A DNA stretch of 64,000 nt. It comes from Plotosus lineatus. Lineage: Eukaryota; Chordata; Actinopteri; Siluriformes; Plotosidae. The stretch spans positions 43,767,080-43,831,079 of the forward strand of contig CM045729.1 of assembly GCA_024760905.1 (NCBI GenBank), given 5' to 3'. The notes beneath the pieces were generated by a model that had not been told where the DNA came from, did no database searches, and worked only from the letters and a program-made list of their open reading frames with translations. The stretch's first letter is position 1; the number at the start of each line of letters is the position of its first letter. This document shows, in pieces, positions 24,231 through 33,367 of this stretch. A program made the translations under genes and the position numbers.

Positions 24231-25106
24231 CAGTCAGCCCCCAATTTACGAAATTAATCCGTTCCAGAGCCAATCGCGGGGATTTCATAAGTAGGGGTCG
24301 CATCTTACATGTTAAACACTTAATTCGTTCCAAGGCTCCAGTCTTTGCACTGGATAAACCCCATAAACCCTTTAAAAATGATAAAAGTACACCAATTTTG
24401 TATGAAATGTGTGTTAAAAATAAAAGAAAATTATTTATTAAACCATTTTATTAACATATTAAACCATTTTATTCACATATTTATTAATTAAACCATTAAA
24501 CATTTTTATTAACACACACACACACACACACACACACACCTCTCTCTCTCTCTCTCTCTCTCTATCTATGTCTCCTTCTCTCGTGCGCGTGCGCTGCAGG
24601 CCACGCCCACAAGACGTGGAATTCAAAGCGCATTCCCTGCTTGACAAACTCAACTTTAATTTGATTCCTTGAGGGATCGGGATGCCAGATAAGCTCAAAT
24701 GCGCCCACATTTATGAAACATTTACTGAATCAAAACAACTTAAAAAACTAAACTAAACACTAAAGCGTTATTCCTTCTCTCTCTCTCTGTCTCTCTCGCC
24801 GCGCGCTGCTGGCCACGCCCACAAGACGTGAATTCAAAGCGCATTCCCTGCTTCACAAACTCAACTTTAATTTAATTCCTTGAGGGATCGGAATTCCAGA
24901 TGAGCTCAAATGCGCCCACATTTATTAAACATTTACTGAATTAAAACAACTTAAAAAAACTAAACACTAAAGCGTTATTCCTTCTCTCTCTCGCGCGTGC
25001 GCTGTATGCCACGCTCACAAGACATGAATTCAAATTGCATTCCCTGCTTGACTATTTACTGAATTAAAACAACTTTAAAAACTAAACTAAAAACTAAAGA
25101 GTTATT

Positions 25107-25148
<42 letters not shown>

Positions 25149-25568
25149 GTCTCTCACTTGCGTGTGCTGTGGGCCACGCCCACAAGACGTGAATTCAAAG
25201 TGCATTCTCTGCCTGACAAACTCAACTTTAATTTGATTCCTTGAGGGATGGGGATGCCAGATAACTTAAATGCATCCATATTTATTAAACATTTACTGAA
25301 TTAAAACAACTTAAAAACTAAACTAAAAACTAAAGAGTGAAGCTTCCTTCTGTCTCTATCTTGGAGGCCAGCGGGGCGGGATTTTGAGAGACAGCCAATG
25401 AGACAGCAACTCGCACGCCGTGTGAAATTTTGATTGGCGCGTTTGAATTTTGAATTTCTTTTCGTAAGAGGGGGTTGTTTCGTATCTCGGGGACGGAAAC
25501 TCAGGAAAATGTTTTTCGTAACCCAAGGATTTCGTACACAGGGGTCTTCGTAAGTTGGGGGCCGACTG
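24231..25568. mobile_element. Pogo-type MITE, GGCCCCCAA-end class, TA flanks, 1.3 kb
   Basis: The left end CAGTCAGCCCCCAATTTACG faces the right end CGTAAGTTGGGGGCCGACTG, with TA on both sides. There is no transposase. The interior is enlarged by a tandem array (24540-25345). Relatives are at 23205-24184, 31883-33147 and 36103-36869. Confidence 0.88.
24540..25345. repeat. Four-unit tandem array inside a MITE
   Basis: Each unit begins with a (CT)n run, then the word GCCACGCCCACAAGACGTG (or a close variant) at about 24600, 24812, 25008 and 25173. Then follow CTTGAGGGAT and an AT-rich end with ACTAAAG. Spacings are about 212, 196 and 165 bp. Unit 3 has an internal deletion. The MITE at 36103-36869 has only one such unit. 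Confidence 0.85.
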
Positions 25569-25654
25569 TATATCGAATTCCCTACTACACTGCATATGAC
25601 TACTAAGTTGATTAGTGTGGCAATTCCATGTGTGTGGAATTCACCTCGAGTTAA

Positions 25655-25925
25655 CGATTCAATTCAATTCAGTTTTATTTTTGTGGTGCTTTTTACAATT
25701 GACTTTGTCGCAAAGCAGCGTTCCACAGTAAAACGATGCCAGTAAGGGCTTACAAAGTGTAAAAGAATTTAAACATTTCCTATTACCCCTACACATCCCT
25801 AATGAGCAAACCCATGATGACAGTTGCAAGGAAAAATTCCCTCAGTAGATGCGAAGAAGAAACCTTGAGAGGGACCAGGCCCAAAAGGGAAACTAATCCT
25901 TATTTGGGTGAAACCACAAGGATAC
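25655..25925. repeat. Dispersed fish repeat (family not named)
   Basis: The order TTCAATTCAGTTTTATTTTT, GTCGCAAAGCAG, CCCTAATGAGCAAACCC and AGAAGAAACCTTGAGAGGGA then TTGGGTG is one I recognise as common in ostariophysan genomes. No coding content, no target duplication seen. Confidence 0.5.
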
Positions 25926-26407
25926 AAACCATGTAAGATACAAACAAGGATTTCGACTTTTTTTTTGTTTGTTTGACCCTTTGTTCCTTATCCAACATAT
26001 TAGTAGGAAGATGTGTCCACAACAAAAAAATCTACAAAAACATTTTCGCATTATTTGGGTTGGGGTGGTCCGGTATGATCGTACCGTTTTTGACATTATC
26101 AACTGTGCACTGGTAGATTTTGCTATAGTGTAAAATACAGGGGGAAAAACAAAAACAAACAAACAAAAACTCACAAATAGTAATTCCTGAATTAGCATAG
26201 CTGCACTGCCAATACCACATCTAGTGCGCTGTGTTAAGTAAGTGTACAGAAGCAATATGAAAGTGACACTCAAAAACAACCAATGGGTGATGTTACAGTT
26301 ATGTCAAATTATTTTGCATGGTTCATAGATGATCTTCAGCAAAAAACTGCTCATGTAAAGCATGCCAAACCCTATCTACACACAACAAAGTGTTTGCACA
26401 AATTCTG
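25926..26407. other. No gene seen
   Basis: AT-rich sequence up to the SINE target site. No coding or repeat signal was recognised. Confidence 0.4.
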
Positions 26408-26424
26408 AGACTAATGCCTGGATC

Positions 26425-26736
26425 GGTCTGTCTTCCTTTCGGCTTCCTTTCGGCAAATTGATTTTTACGTCGGATGCCCTTCCTGTCACAACCCTTTTAG
26501 CAAGGGACAGAAACACGCTGATGACTTTGCAGCTACTCTTTACAAAAGTCAGCAATGGTTCTTTTACATGCCTCTCACCATAGACAGTGAGAGACATGGC
26601 CCGCCTTTGATAACCCAGTTAGCTGCACTGTGGGGGGGGGGGGGGGGGGGACAACCTTGTGGCGAGTGGAACTCGAACCCCCAACCTTTAGATCAGCGAT
26701 CCAGCGCTCTATACCACTAGACGACCACTGCCCCCT
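26425..26736 (-). mobile_element. tRNA-derived SINE with RTE tail, perfect 17-bp target duplication
   Basis: On the minus strand the element starts at 26736 with a tRNA-like head: box-A-like GTCTAGTGGTATAGAG, then box-B-like GGGGGTTCGAGTTCC. A run of 19 C follows (G on the plus strand, 26632-26650), then the body words AGTGCAGCTAACTGGGTTAT and GGCATGTAAAAGAACC. It ends near the RTE-like word GCCGAAAGGAAG. The flanks AGACTAATGCCTGGATC at 26408-26424 and 26737-26753 are identical over 17 bp, showing target-primed insertion. Part of the tail, including the CTGTGGCGACC word, is deleted in this copy but present at 13868 and 59417. The full flank identity suggests a young insertion. Confidence 0.93.
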
Positions 26737-26753
26737 AGACTAATGCCTGGATC

Positions 26754-27947
26754 TAACTATCCATTACGAAACACCACGAGTGGCCATTCAAAGCCTGTTG
26801 TGGAATTTTCTTAGATGTCATTGTTGGAGAACTATTTTTGATTTATAGCCACAATTTTGGTGTAGGGGAGGGATGAGGTGAAGGAGGTAGTAGTCTTAAT
26901 TTTTTTTTTGTTTGTTTGTTTGTTTTGGGGTTTGATCATTTTATTTCATTCATGTCGTGCATATATTCATAACAACGCATGAGTCATTTGAGTCAGGTTG
27001 TAAGCAATGGTATAAGACAAATTGCGGATGATCACAATGCATCTCAACAGAACGTGGTGTTTGTCCAAGGTTGATCCTGAGCACCACGATTTGGAAGCAT
27101 GATTAGATCCAATGTTATGATCCAATATGATCTGATGTAATGATCAGGATTGACAATCATGTTGATCGTAGCAAATTTTTGAATCACCCAAAACTTTTCT
27201 ACGATCAACATGATTACCACGACTGACCTCAAGATCTGATAAGTTCGGACAGGATCACCATGATTACTCCATGATTAAAACATTATTTCATATATAGCAC
27301 AAATCGTGATTGTGGGAACGTCGCATAATTAAACAACATAAACAGTCTTTTGACAGACGGGACCTGTATATCAAGAAATCTTTACAATGGAAGAAAATCA
27401 CACATGCCATAATGATCCATAAATGTAAGAACATGGTCCTGACTCATACTGTTGAAAAGTCAGAATTCAGAGAGATGGTCGGCACCTTTAGCCCCAGGTG
27501 TGTAATGCCTAGCCTTAAAGTTGCCACATTTATATAGAGAATTACATTGTCAGAATTTAAAAAGATCTTTATATCATATTTCATTTTGAAACCATCACAG
27601 ATATATTGTCAAGCTTCACAACAAAAACTTTTACAGTTTGGAAAATTAAAAGAAAAATAAAATTAAAAAAAAACTTTTTGTGTATTCATAGTGAAGCTAG
27701 TATACAACACATTCACAGGCAAGTTTGTTTTAATGAACTGATTTTAAAAATGCACTGACTGACTGAAGTTGAACTAGTCTGGTATCTTCATTTGAGTAGA
27801 AATGGAAAGTTGCACATTAAAAAAGAAATATATTCAAACATGTTAAAAGCAAAATATGATAATTTGAGCCATATACTGAGTTACTGAGGAAAAATACTGT
27901 ATTGCAATACATATGTTACTATGATTTAAAAAAACAAACACATATAG
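26754..27947. other. No gene seen
   Basis: AT-rich sequence. The words ACCACGATT, TGATCC and CATGATTA recur in both orientations between 27060 and 27270, giving local dyads. No gene or family was recognised. Confidence 0.4.
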
Positions 27948-29450
27948 TGGGGCCAATAAGTATTGGGCAACGTAAAAATGTGCAAGTTCACCCATTTAAA
28001 AAGATAAGAGAGGTTTGTAATTTTCATCATAGATACACATCAAGCTTGAGAGACAGAATGTAAAAAAAAAATCCAGGAAATTACCTTTATATGATTTTTA
28101 AACAATTTATGTGTGAAAATGGGAGGCCAATAAGTATTGGGCAGTCAGCAAAAGTTACTTTTAATACTGTGTAATGTAGCCTTGGTTGGCAATGACAGTG
28201 ACCAGGTCTACACACACTTTAGTTGGTATTTTGGCTCACTCCTCTGCACAGATCTTCTCTGTTTGAGGGCTGTCGCTTGGCAACTCGAAGTTTTAACTCC
28301 CTCCACAGGTTTTGATTGGGTTGAGGTCTGGAGACTGGCTAAGCCACTCCAGAACCTTGAAATGCTTTTTACGAAGCCACTCCTTGGTTTTCTTGGCTGT
28401 GTGTTTTGTATTGTTATGTTGGAAGACCCAGCCATGTTTCATCTTTAATGCCCTGACCGAGGGAAGGAGGTTTTTACCCAAAATGTCACAATACATGGCC
28501 CCATTCATGTTGCCATTGATACGGTGCAGTCTTCCTGTCCCTTTTGCAGAAAAGCATCCCCAAAGTATGATGTGTCCACCCCCATGCTTCACAGTAGGTA
28601 TGGTGTTCTTGGGATGCAACTCAGCATTCTTCTTCCTCCAAACAGTACTGTTTAAACCAAAAAGTTCAATTTTGGTCTCATCTGACCAAATCACATTCTC
28701 CCAGTCGTCCTCTGAACCGTCCAGATGGTCTTTAGCATATTTCAGACGGGCCTTTACATGTTTTTGTTTAGTCGGGGAACCTTTCGGGCAATGCAGGATT
28801 TCATCTCATGAGGACGTAGTGTGTTAGTTATTGTCATCTTTGTGACGGTGGTTCCTGCCGTCTTCAAATCATTGACCAGTTTCTGCCGTGTAGTTCTGGG
28901 CTGATTACTCACTGTTCTCAGGATCCTTTGAACCCCACGAAGTGAGATCTTGCATGGAGCGCCACTCCTAGGGAGGTTGTCAGTGATGTTATACTTCTTC
29001 CATTTTCTAATAATGTTTCCAACTGTTGATCTTTTCTCACAAAGTTGTTTACCAATTGCAGTTTGACTCATTCCAGTTTTGTGCAGTTGTACAATTTTAT
29101 CTCTGGTGTCTTTGGGAAGCTCTCTGGTCTTGGTCATGGTGAAGACTGCAGTCTGACAGTTTGAAAGTGTGTGCAGGTTTGAAGGTGTCTCTTATGCATT
29201 GTTTGAAGGTGTCTTTTATGCATTTAATCAGTTCAAACAGGTGTCATTCATACTGTTAACGAGTGGGGGCCGAAATAATGTTTGTTTTCTAGCTGCCCAA
29301 TACTTATTGGCCTCCCAATTCCACAAATAAATTGTTGAAAAATCATACAATGTGATTTCATTCTCTCTCTCAAGCTTGATGTGTACCTATGATGAAAATT
29401 ACAAACCTCCTCTTATCTTTTTAAATGGGTGAACTTGCACATTTTTACAT
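27948..29450 (-). mobile_element. Tc1-family transposon, copy 3, different family from copies 1 and 2
   Basis: The left arm begins near GTGGGGCCAATAAGTATTGG. The word GGCCAATAAGTATTGGGCA appears at about 27957 and 28126, and its complement at about 29293, an IR/DR layout. Between them lie matching arm sequences (TGATGAAAATTACAAACCTC and complement). The outer right repeat is missing: after TGCACATTTTTACA the sequence diverges at 29450. Confidence 0.85.
28290..29137 (-). pseudogene. Tc1 transposase, copy 3, catalytic residues damaged
   Basis: The N-terminal frame (29137-28754) carries the paired-type DNA-binding region: [20 protein letters not shown] then [11 protein letters not shown]. After a break the DDE half (28694-28293) starts at [13 protein letters not shown], with the first Asp present. 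The second block reads [16 protein letters not shown], where FQHDNDPKHTAKKT is the usual family form: Asp is changed to Asn and a residue is lost. The third block ends [15 protein letters not shown] and stops; the Glu of the usual PIENLW is gone through a frameshift. Two of three catalytic residues are thus lost. Confidence 0.88.
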
Positions 29451-29654
29451 TGATTGTCACTAATATTAAAAAAAAAAACCAAACTGAAAATCAAAGATTG
29501 ACTCTGCTAAGATTCCATGCATTTTTTTTTTCGTTTCTTTCTTTTTTTTTGAGTTTTGTCAGGCCATCTCTTGCCACTACTCATAATAGAGCTTAGTGTT
29601 TTGTGCTTTTCCTTTTTAAAAAAAAAAAAAAATACTAATAACGGAGTATTGACG

Positions 29655-29960
29655 CAAGCTTCAATACTTATTTGGCCCACTGTAAGACCTGTTCCTGCAT
29701 GAAATACAAGATCGAAGTAAAAGAACTGGAGTGTCCTGTACGGAACCCTGACTTCAACTCTACTGAGCACTTTTGGGATGACTGTGAATGCAGACTGCAC
29801 CCCAAGTCTCCTTCCTTGACTTTTGTGCTTGATCTCACAACTCCTCTTATTGCAGAATGAGCACAAATATCCACCAATCATGCTCAAAAATTTTGTGGAA
29901 AAACCTTCCCAGAAGTGTCAAAGCTATTAGGGCAATAAGAACCAAATCTGGACTATAAAT
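29655..29960 (+). pseudogene. Decayed Tc1-like remnant
   Basis: An end-like word AATACTTATTTGGCCCACTG lies at about 29664. From about 29730 a decayed transposase C-terminus reads CPVRNPDFNSTEHFWDDCEC, in place of the usual SPDLNPIEHLWDELERR, and continues with RLHPKSPSLTF. A TGA stop at about 29858 takes the place of Trp, and after it the frame reads AQISTNHAQKFCGKTFPEVS. It is too decayed to place in a family. Confidence 0.6.
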
Positions 29961-30159
29961 GAAGGGCTAAGGGCCACAGCAGTTGAACCCACCAAAAAAT
30001 AAAATGAGAAGACCATGGTTAATTTTGTTGATTGTTAAATGACGAAAAAGGAGTTCCTTTCATCTTCCTTATAACATTGAATCATATCATATGAGCATAA
30101 TCCTGTTTGTTTTTATATTGCAAAACCTTACATAATATTTTATTCCTCAAGGACAGATC

Positions 30160-30975
30160 ATTTTTATGGACAGAATTTCTAGGCGCAGTCACAGTGTTGA
30201 ATGGTTCTGGTTTAGTGGACATTGGATCTTGTCTCTGCTTTTTGTGGATGATAATGCCCTTCAGGCTTCATCAATCCAGGACCTCCAGCTGTCATTGGAG
30301 CAATTCGCAGCCGAGCGCAAAGCGGCTGGGATGAGAACCAGCACTTCCAAGTCAAAGGCAATTATTCTCAGCTGGAAAAGAGTGGAATGCATCCTTCATG
30401 TCTGGAATGAGGTCCTGTCCCAAGTGGAGGAGTTCAAGTATCTCAGGAGCTTGTTCACAAATGAGGGAAGGATGGAGCAGGAGATTGACAGGCAGATCGC
30501 TGCAGCCTCTGCTGTAAAGTGAAGCTTGTACCAGTCTATCATGGTGAAGAGGGAGTTGATCCGCAAGGCAAAACTCTTAATTTACAAGTTGATCTACCTT
30601 ATGGTCACAAGCTTCCAATAGTGACCGAAAGAACAAGATTGTGGATACAGGCAGCAGAAATGTCCATCCTTCGCAGGGTGGTAGGGCTCTCCCTTAGAAA
30701 TAGGGTAAGAAACTCAGCCATCTGGGAGGAGCTCAGAGTAGAACCATTGCTCCCCAACATTGTGAGATGCCAGTTGCTTGGGCATCTGGTTAGAATGCCT
30801 CCCTGGTATGGTGTTTTAGGCATACCCAACCAGGAAGAAACCCCGGGATCAATACAGAATACACAGGATGGATAATGTCTCTTGGCTGGTCTGAGAACAC
30901 CTTAGAGTCCCACTGGAACATCTGGAGGAAGAGTCTAGGTAGAGGAACATGTGGACCTCATTGCTTAGGCTGTTG
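30160..30975 (+). pseudogene. Non-LTR retrotransposon fragment, copy 2 (clade not assigned)
   Basis: This is the same LINE family as 15905-16560 but it reaches further 5'. It reads LLFVDDNALQASSIQDLQLS with the RT catalytic DD pair, then LEQFAAERKAAGMR, then FKYLRSLFTNEGRMEQEIDR and a stop at 30520. After a shift it continues TERTRLWIQAAEMSILRRVV and SAIWEELRVEPLLPNIVRCQ to about 30870. The 3' end runs into the next Tc1 element at about 30985. Confidence 0.78.
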
Positions 30976-30984
30976 TCCCTGTGA

Positions 30985-31882
30985 CACAAACAAGAATGCT
31001 ACTGTAAGGGAAAATCACAGAATGGGCTCAGCAATACTTCCAAAACCCATTGTCGATGAACACAATCCACTGTTGCCAGCTGAAACGCTATAGTACAAAG
31101 AATAAGCCGTTTATAAACAGGACTCAGAAGCTTAGGCGTTTTCTCTGGGCCAGGGGTCATTTAAAATGGAGTGTGGTAAAGTGGAAAACTGTTCTGTGGT
31201 CAGACGATTCATGATTCAAAGTGCTATAAGGAAAACTGGGACGCCATGTCATCGAGACTAAAGAGGACAAGGTCAATCCAAGTTGTTATCAGCACTCAGT
31301 TCAGAAGTCTGCATTTGTGATGGTATGGGGTTGCATGAGTGTGTGTGGCATGGACAGCTTGCACATCTGGAAAGGCACTGTCAATACAGAAAGGTATATT
31401 CAGGTTCTAGAACAACATATGCTCCCTCCAGACATCTCTTTCAGAGAAGACCTTGCATTTTTCAACATGATAATGCCAGACCACATGCAGCATTAATTAC
31501 ATCGTGGCTGCGTAGGAGAAGGATCCGGGTATTGAAATGGCCACCCTGCAGTCCAGATCTTTCACCTACAGAGAACATTTGGCGCATCATAACAAGGAAA
31601 ATTCAACAAAGAAGGCCCAAGACAGTTGAACAGTTAGAGGCCGGTATTGGACAAGAATGGAACAGCATTCCTATTTCTAAACTTGACTCCTCAGTCACCA
31701 GATGTTTGCAGACTGTTGTAAGAAGAGGAGATGCCTCACAATGGTGAAAATGGCCTTGTCCCAACTTTGAGATTTGTTGACACCATGAAATTTAAAATCA
31801 ACATATTTTTTCCCTTAAAATGATACATTTTCTCAGTTTAAACTTTTGACCCTGTCATCTATGTTCTATTCAGAATAAAATA
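30985..31882 (+). mobile_element. Tc1-like transposon, copy 4, 5' part eroded
   Basis: The transposase C-terminal half is followed by a 3' region (CACCATGAAATTTAAAATC, then CATTTTCTCAGTTTAAAC, then TCTATGTTCTATTCAGAATA) typical of a widespread fish Tc1 family. The 3' end is cut at 31882 by the MITE at 31883. Confidence 0.75.
31140..31747 (+). pseudogene. Tc1 transposase C-terminal half, broken
   Basis: Around 31190 the frame reads TVLWSDDS, with the first catalytic Asp region, followed by a TGA stop. From 31283 an open frame of 154 codons reaches TGG then TGA at 31747. In it are FQHDNARPHAALITSWLRRR (second Asp), then KWPPCSPDLSPTENIWRIIT, where the Glu of TEN is kept, and the C-terminus EAGIGQEWNSIPISKLDSSV. 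A frameshift lies between SVCGMDSLHIWK and TYAPSRHLFQRR. It is broken upstream and not functional. Confidence 0.8.
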
Positions 31883-32536
31883 CAGTTGGTCCTCTACTTA
31901 CGAAAACCTCTGAGTACGAAAAATCCAGGTTACGAAAAAAAACATTTTCCTAAATTTTCGTACTCTTTTTAGAAAAACAGCCTCTTTTTACGAAAAGTGC
32001 CAAACGCGCCATTCAAAAATTCAAACGTGCCATTTAAAATTCAAACAATGCACGAGTTGCACTCTCATTGGCTGTCTCCCAACATCCCGCCCCGCTGGCC
32101 TCCCATTGGCCAGGAGGCAGCTGAACTGTACCCATACTTCCTGTTTGTCACACGCGTGAGAGGAGAGTTGAACAGGAATGTTGGCTCGTGAGTTCTTTTT
32201 GAGAGATCATTGCAGTGTTATATTTTGTTATCCATCATGGACCCGGAAAATATTGAAAAACAGAAATACAGTGATGGAGGCGATTATTTCGGCACAATAT
32301 TGAAGCAGAAGGAGCATGAAAACAGAGTGCTCCATGGGAAAAGACCTCCGATCTCACAAGGAAGCAAGTCAATATTGAATCAGGACCTCTGATCTTTCAA
32401 ACAGGTACTGTAATTTCACTTTAAATACACCATATCGTCCATTTAAACATTTAAATAGAATTGGTCCGTCGGTTGCGCGTTGTGTGTATATGGAGCCCAC
32501 ATTCGGCAAAACACACCATAGAGAGTTTTGTGTGTG

Positions 32537-32593
<57 letters not shown>

Positions 32594-33147
32594 GGCTTTA
32601 CTCTTTAGTTTTTAGTTTAGTTTTTTAAGTTGTTTAATTCAGTAAATGTTTAATAAATGTGGCACATGTGAGCTCATCTGGAATTCTAATCCCTCAAGGA
32701 ATCAAGTTAAAGTTGAGTTTGGACCTCCGATCCGTCAAGCAGGGAATGCACTTTGAATTCCACGTCTTACGCCGAAATAAACATTTAATGTGTATATACA
32801 CATTTAATGCATACTGTATTGTGAGTCTGTGTGTGTGAGAGAGATAGAAAGATAGAGAGAGACAGGGGTGTGTGGATGTGTGTGTGTTAATAAAAAATGT
32901 TTAATAATGGTTTATTTAATAAATATGTTAATAAAATGGTTTAATAAAGAAGTTTATTTTACTCTTAACACATATTTCATACAAAATTGGTGTACTTTTA
33001 TCATTTTTACAGGGTTTATTGGGTAGTCTTGGGAGCCTTGGAACAAATCAGGCATTTAACATGTAAACTGCGACCCCTACTTACTAAACTCCTGCGTTAC
33101 GAAAAAGGCGCTGGAATGGTTTAATTTCATGAGTAGGGGGCCAACTG
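31883..33147. mobile_element. Pogo-type MITE, 1.27 kb, with short internal ORF
   Basis: The left end CAGTTGGTCCTCTACTTACG faces the right end GAGTAGGGGGCCAACTG; TA lies left and CA right. A 60-codon open frame at 32210-32392 contains MDPENIEKQKYSDGGDYFGT, which could be a leftover of a parent transposase gene or a neutral frame. A (GA)n run lies at 32538-32587. The left end is inserted in the 3' end of Tc1 copy 4. Confidence 0.83.
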
Positions 33148-33367
33148 CACTACATTAATACTGTATTAATGAGTAAGACTATCTATAAAATGTGTTTAAG
33201 AAGTATATTTTAAGCATGTACTATGATACATAGGTTTTACTTCCAGTTAATCATTTGCGCATGTGATATGATACATAGGGTTTTACTTCTGGGTACAGAG
33301 CTCGCAGATTATCTTGATTCGCGGGAGGGGCCGGAAACGAACCCCTGCGAATAACGGGGGCCTATTG
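33148..33367 (-). mobile_element. MITE arm, GGCCCCCG-end class
   Basis: Reversed arm ending GCGAATAACGGGGGCCTATTG at 33367, followed by TA. On the reverse strand it matches the left part of the MITE at 43371-44547, including GAAGTAAAACCC and the word for AATACAGTATTAATGTAGT. Its outer part ends where the preceding MITE is inserted. Confidence 0.75.

Noticed and set aside
26655..26736. tRNA-like sequence that might be a real tRNA gene
   Set aside because: It is joined to the SINE body and lies within the 17-bp target duplication, so it is the SINE head.
29507..29887. 126-codon minus-strand frame with Phe and Lys runs
   Set aside because: It reads through poly-A/poly-T tracts and lies antisense to the decayed Tc1 remnant.
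32210..32392. 60-codon frame inside a MITE as a possible transposase exon
   Set aside because: No HTH or DDE motif can be read; it is mentioned only in the MITE entry.
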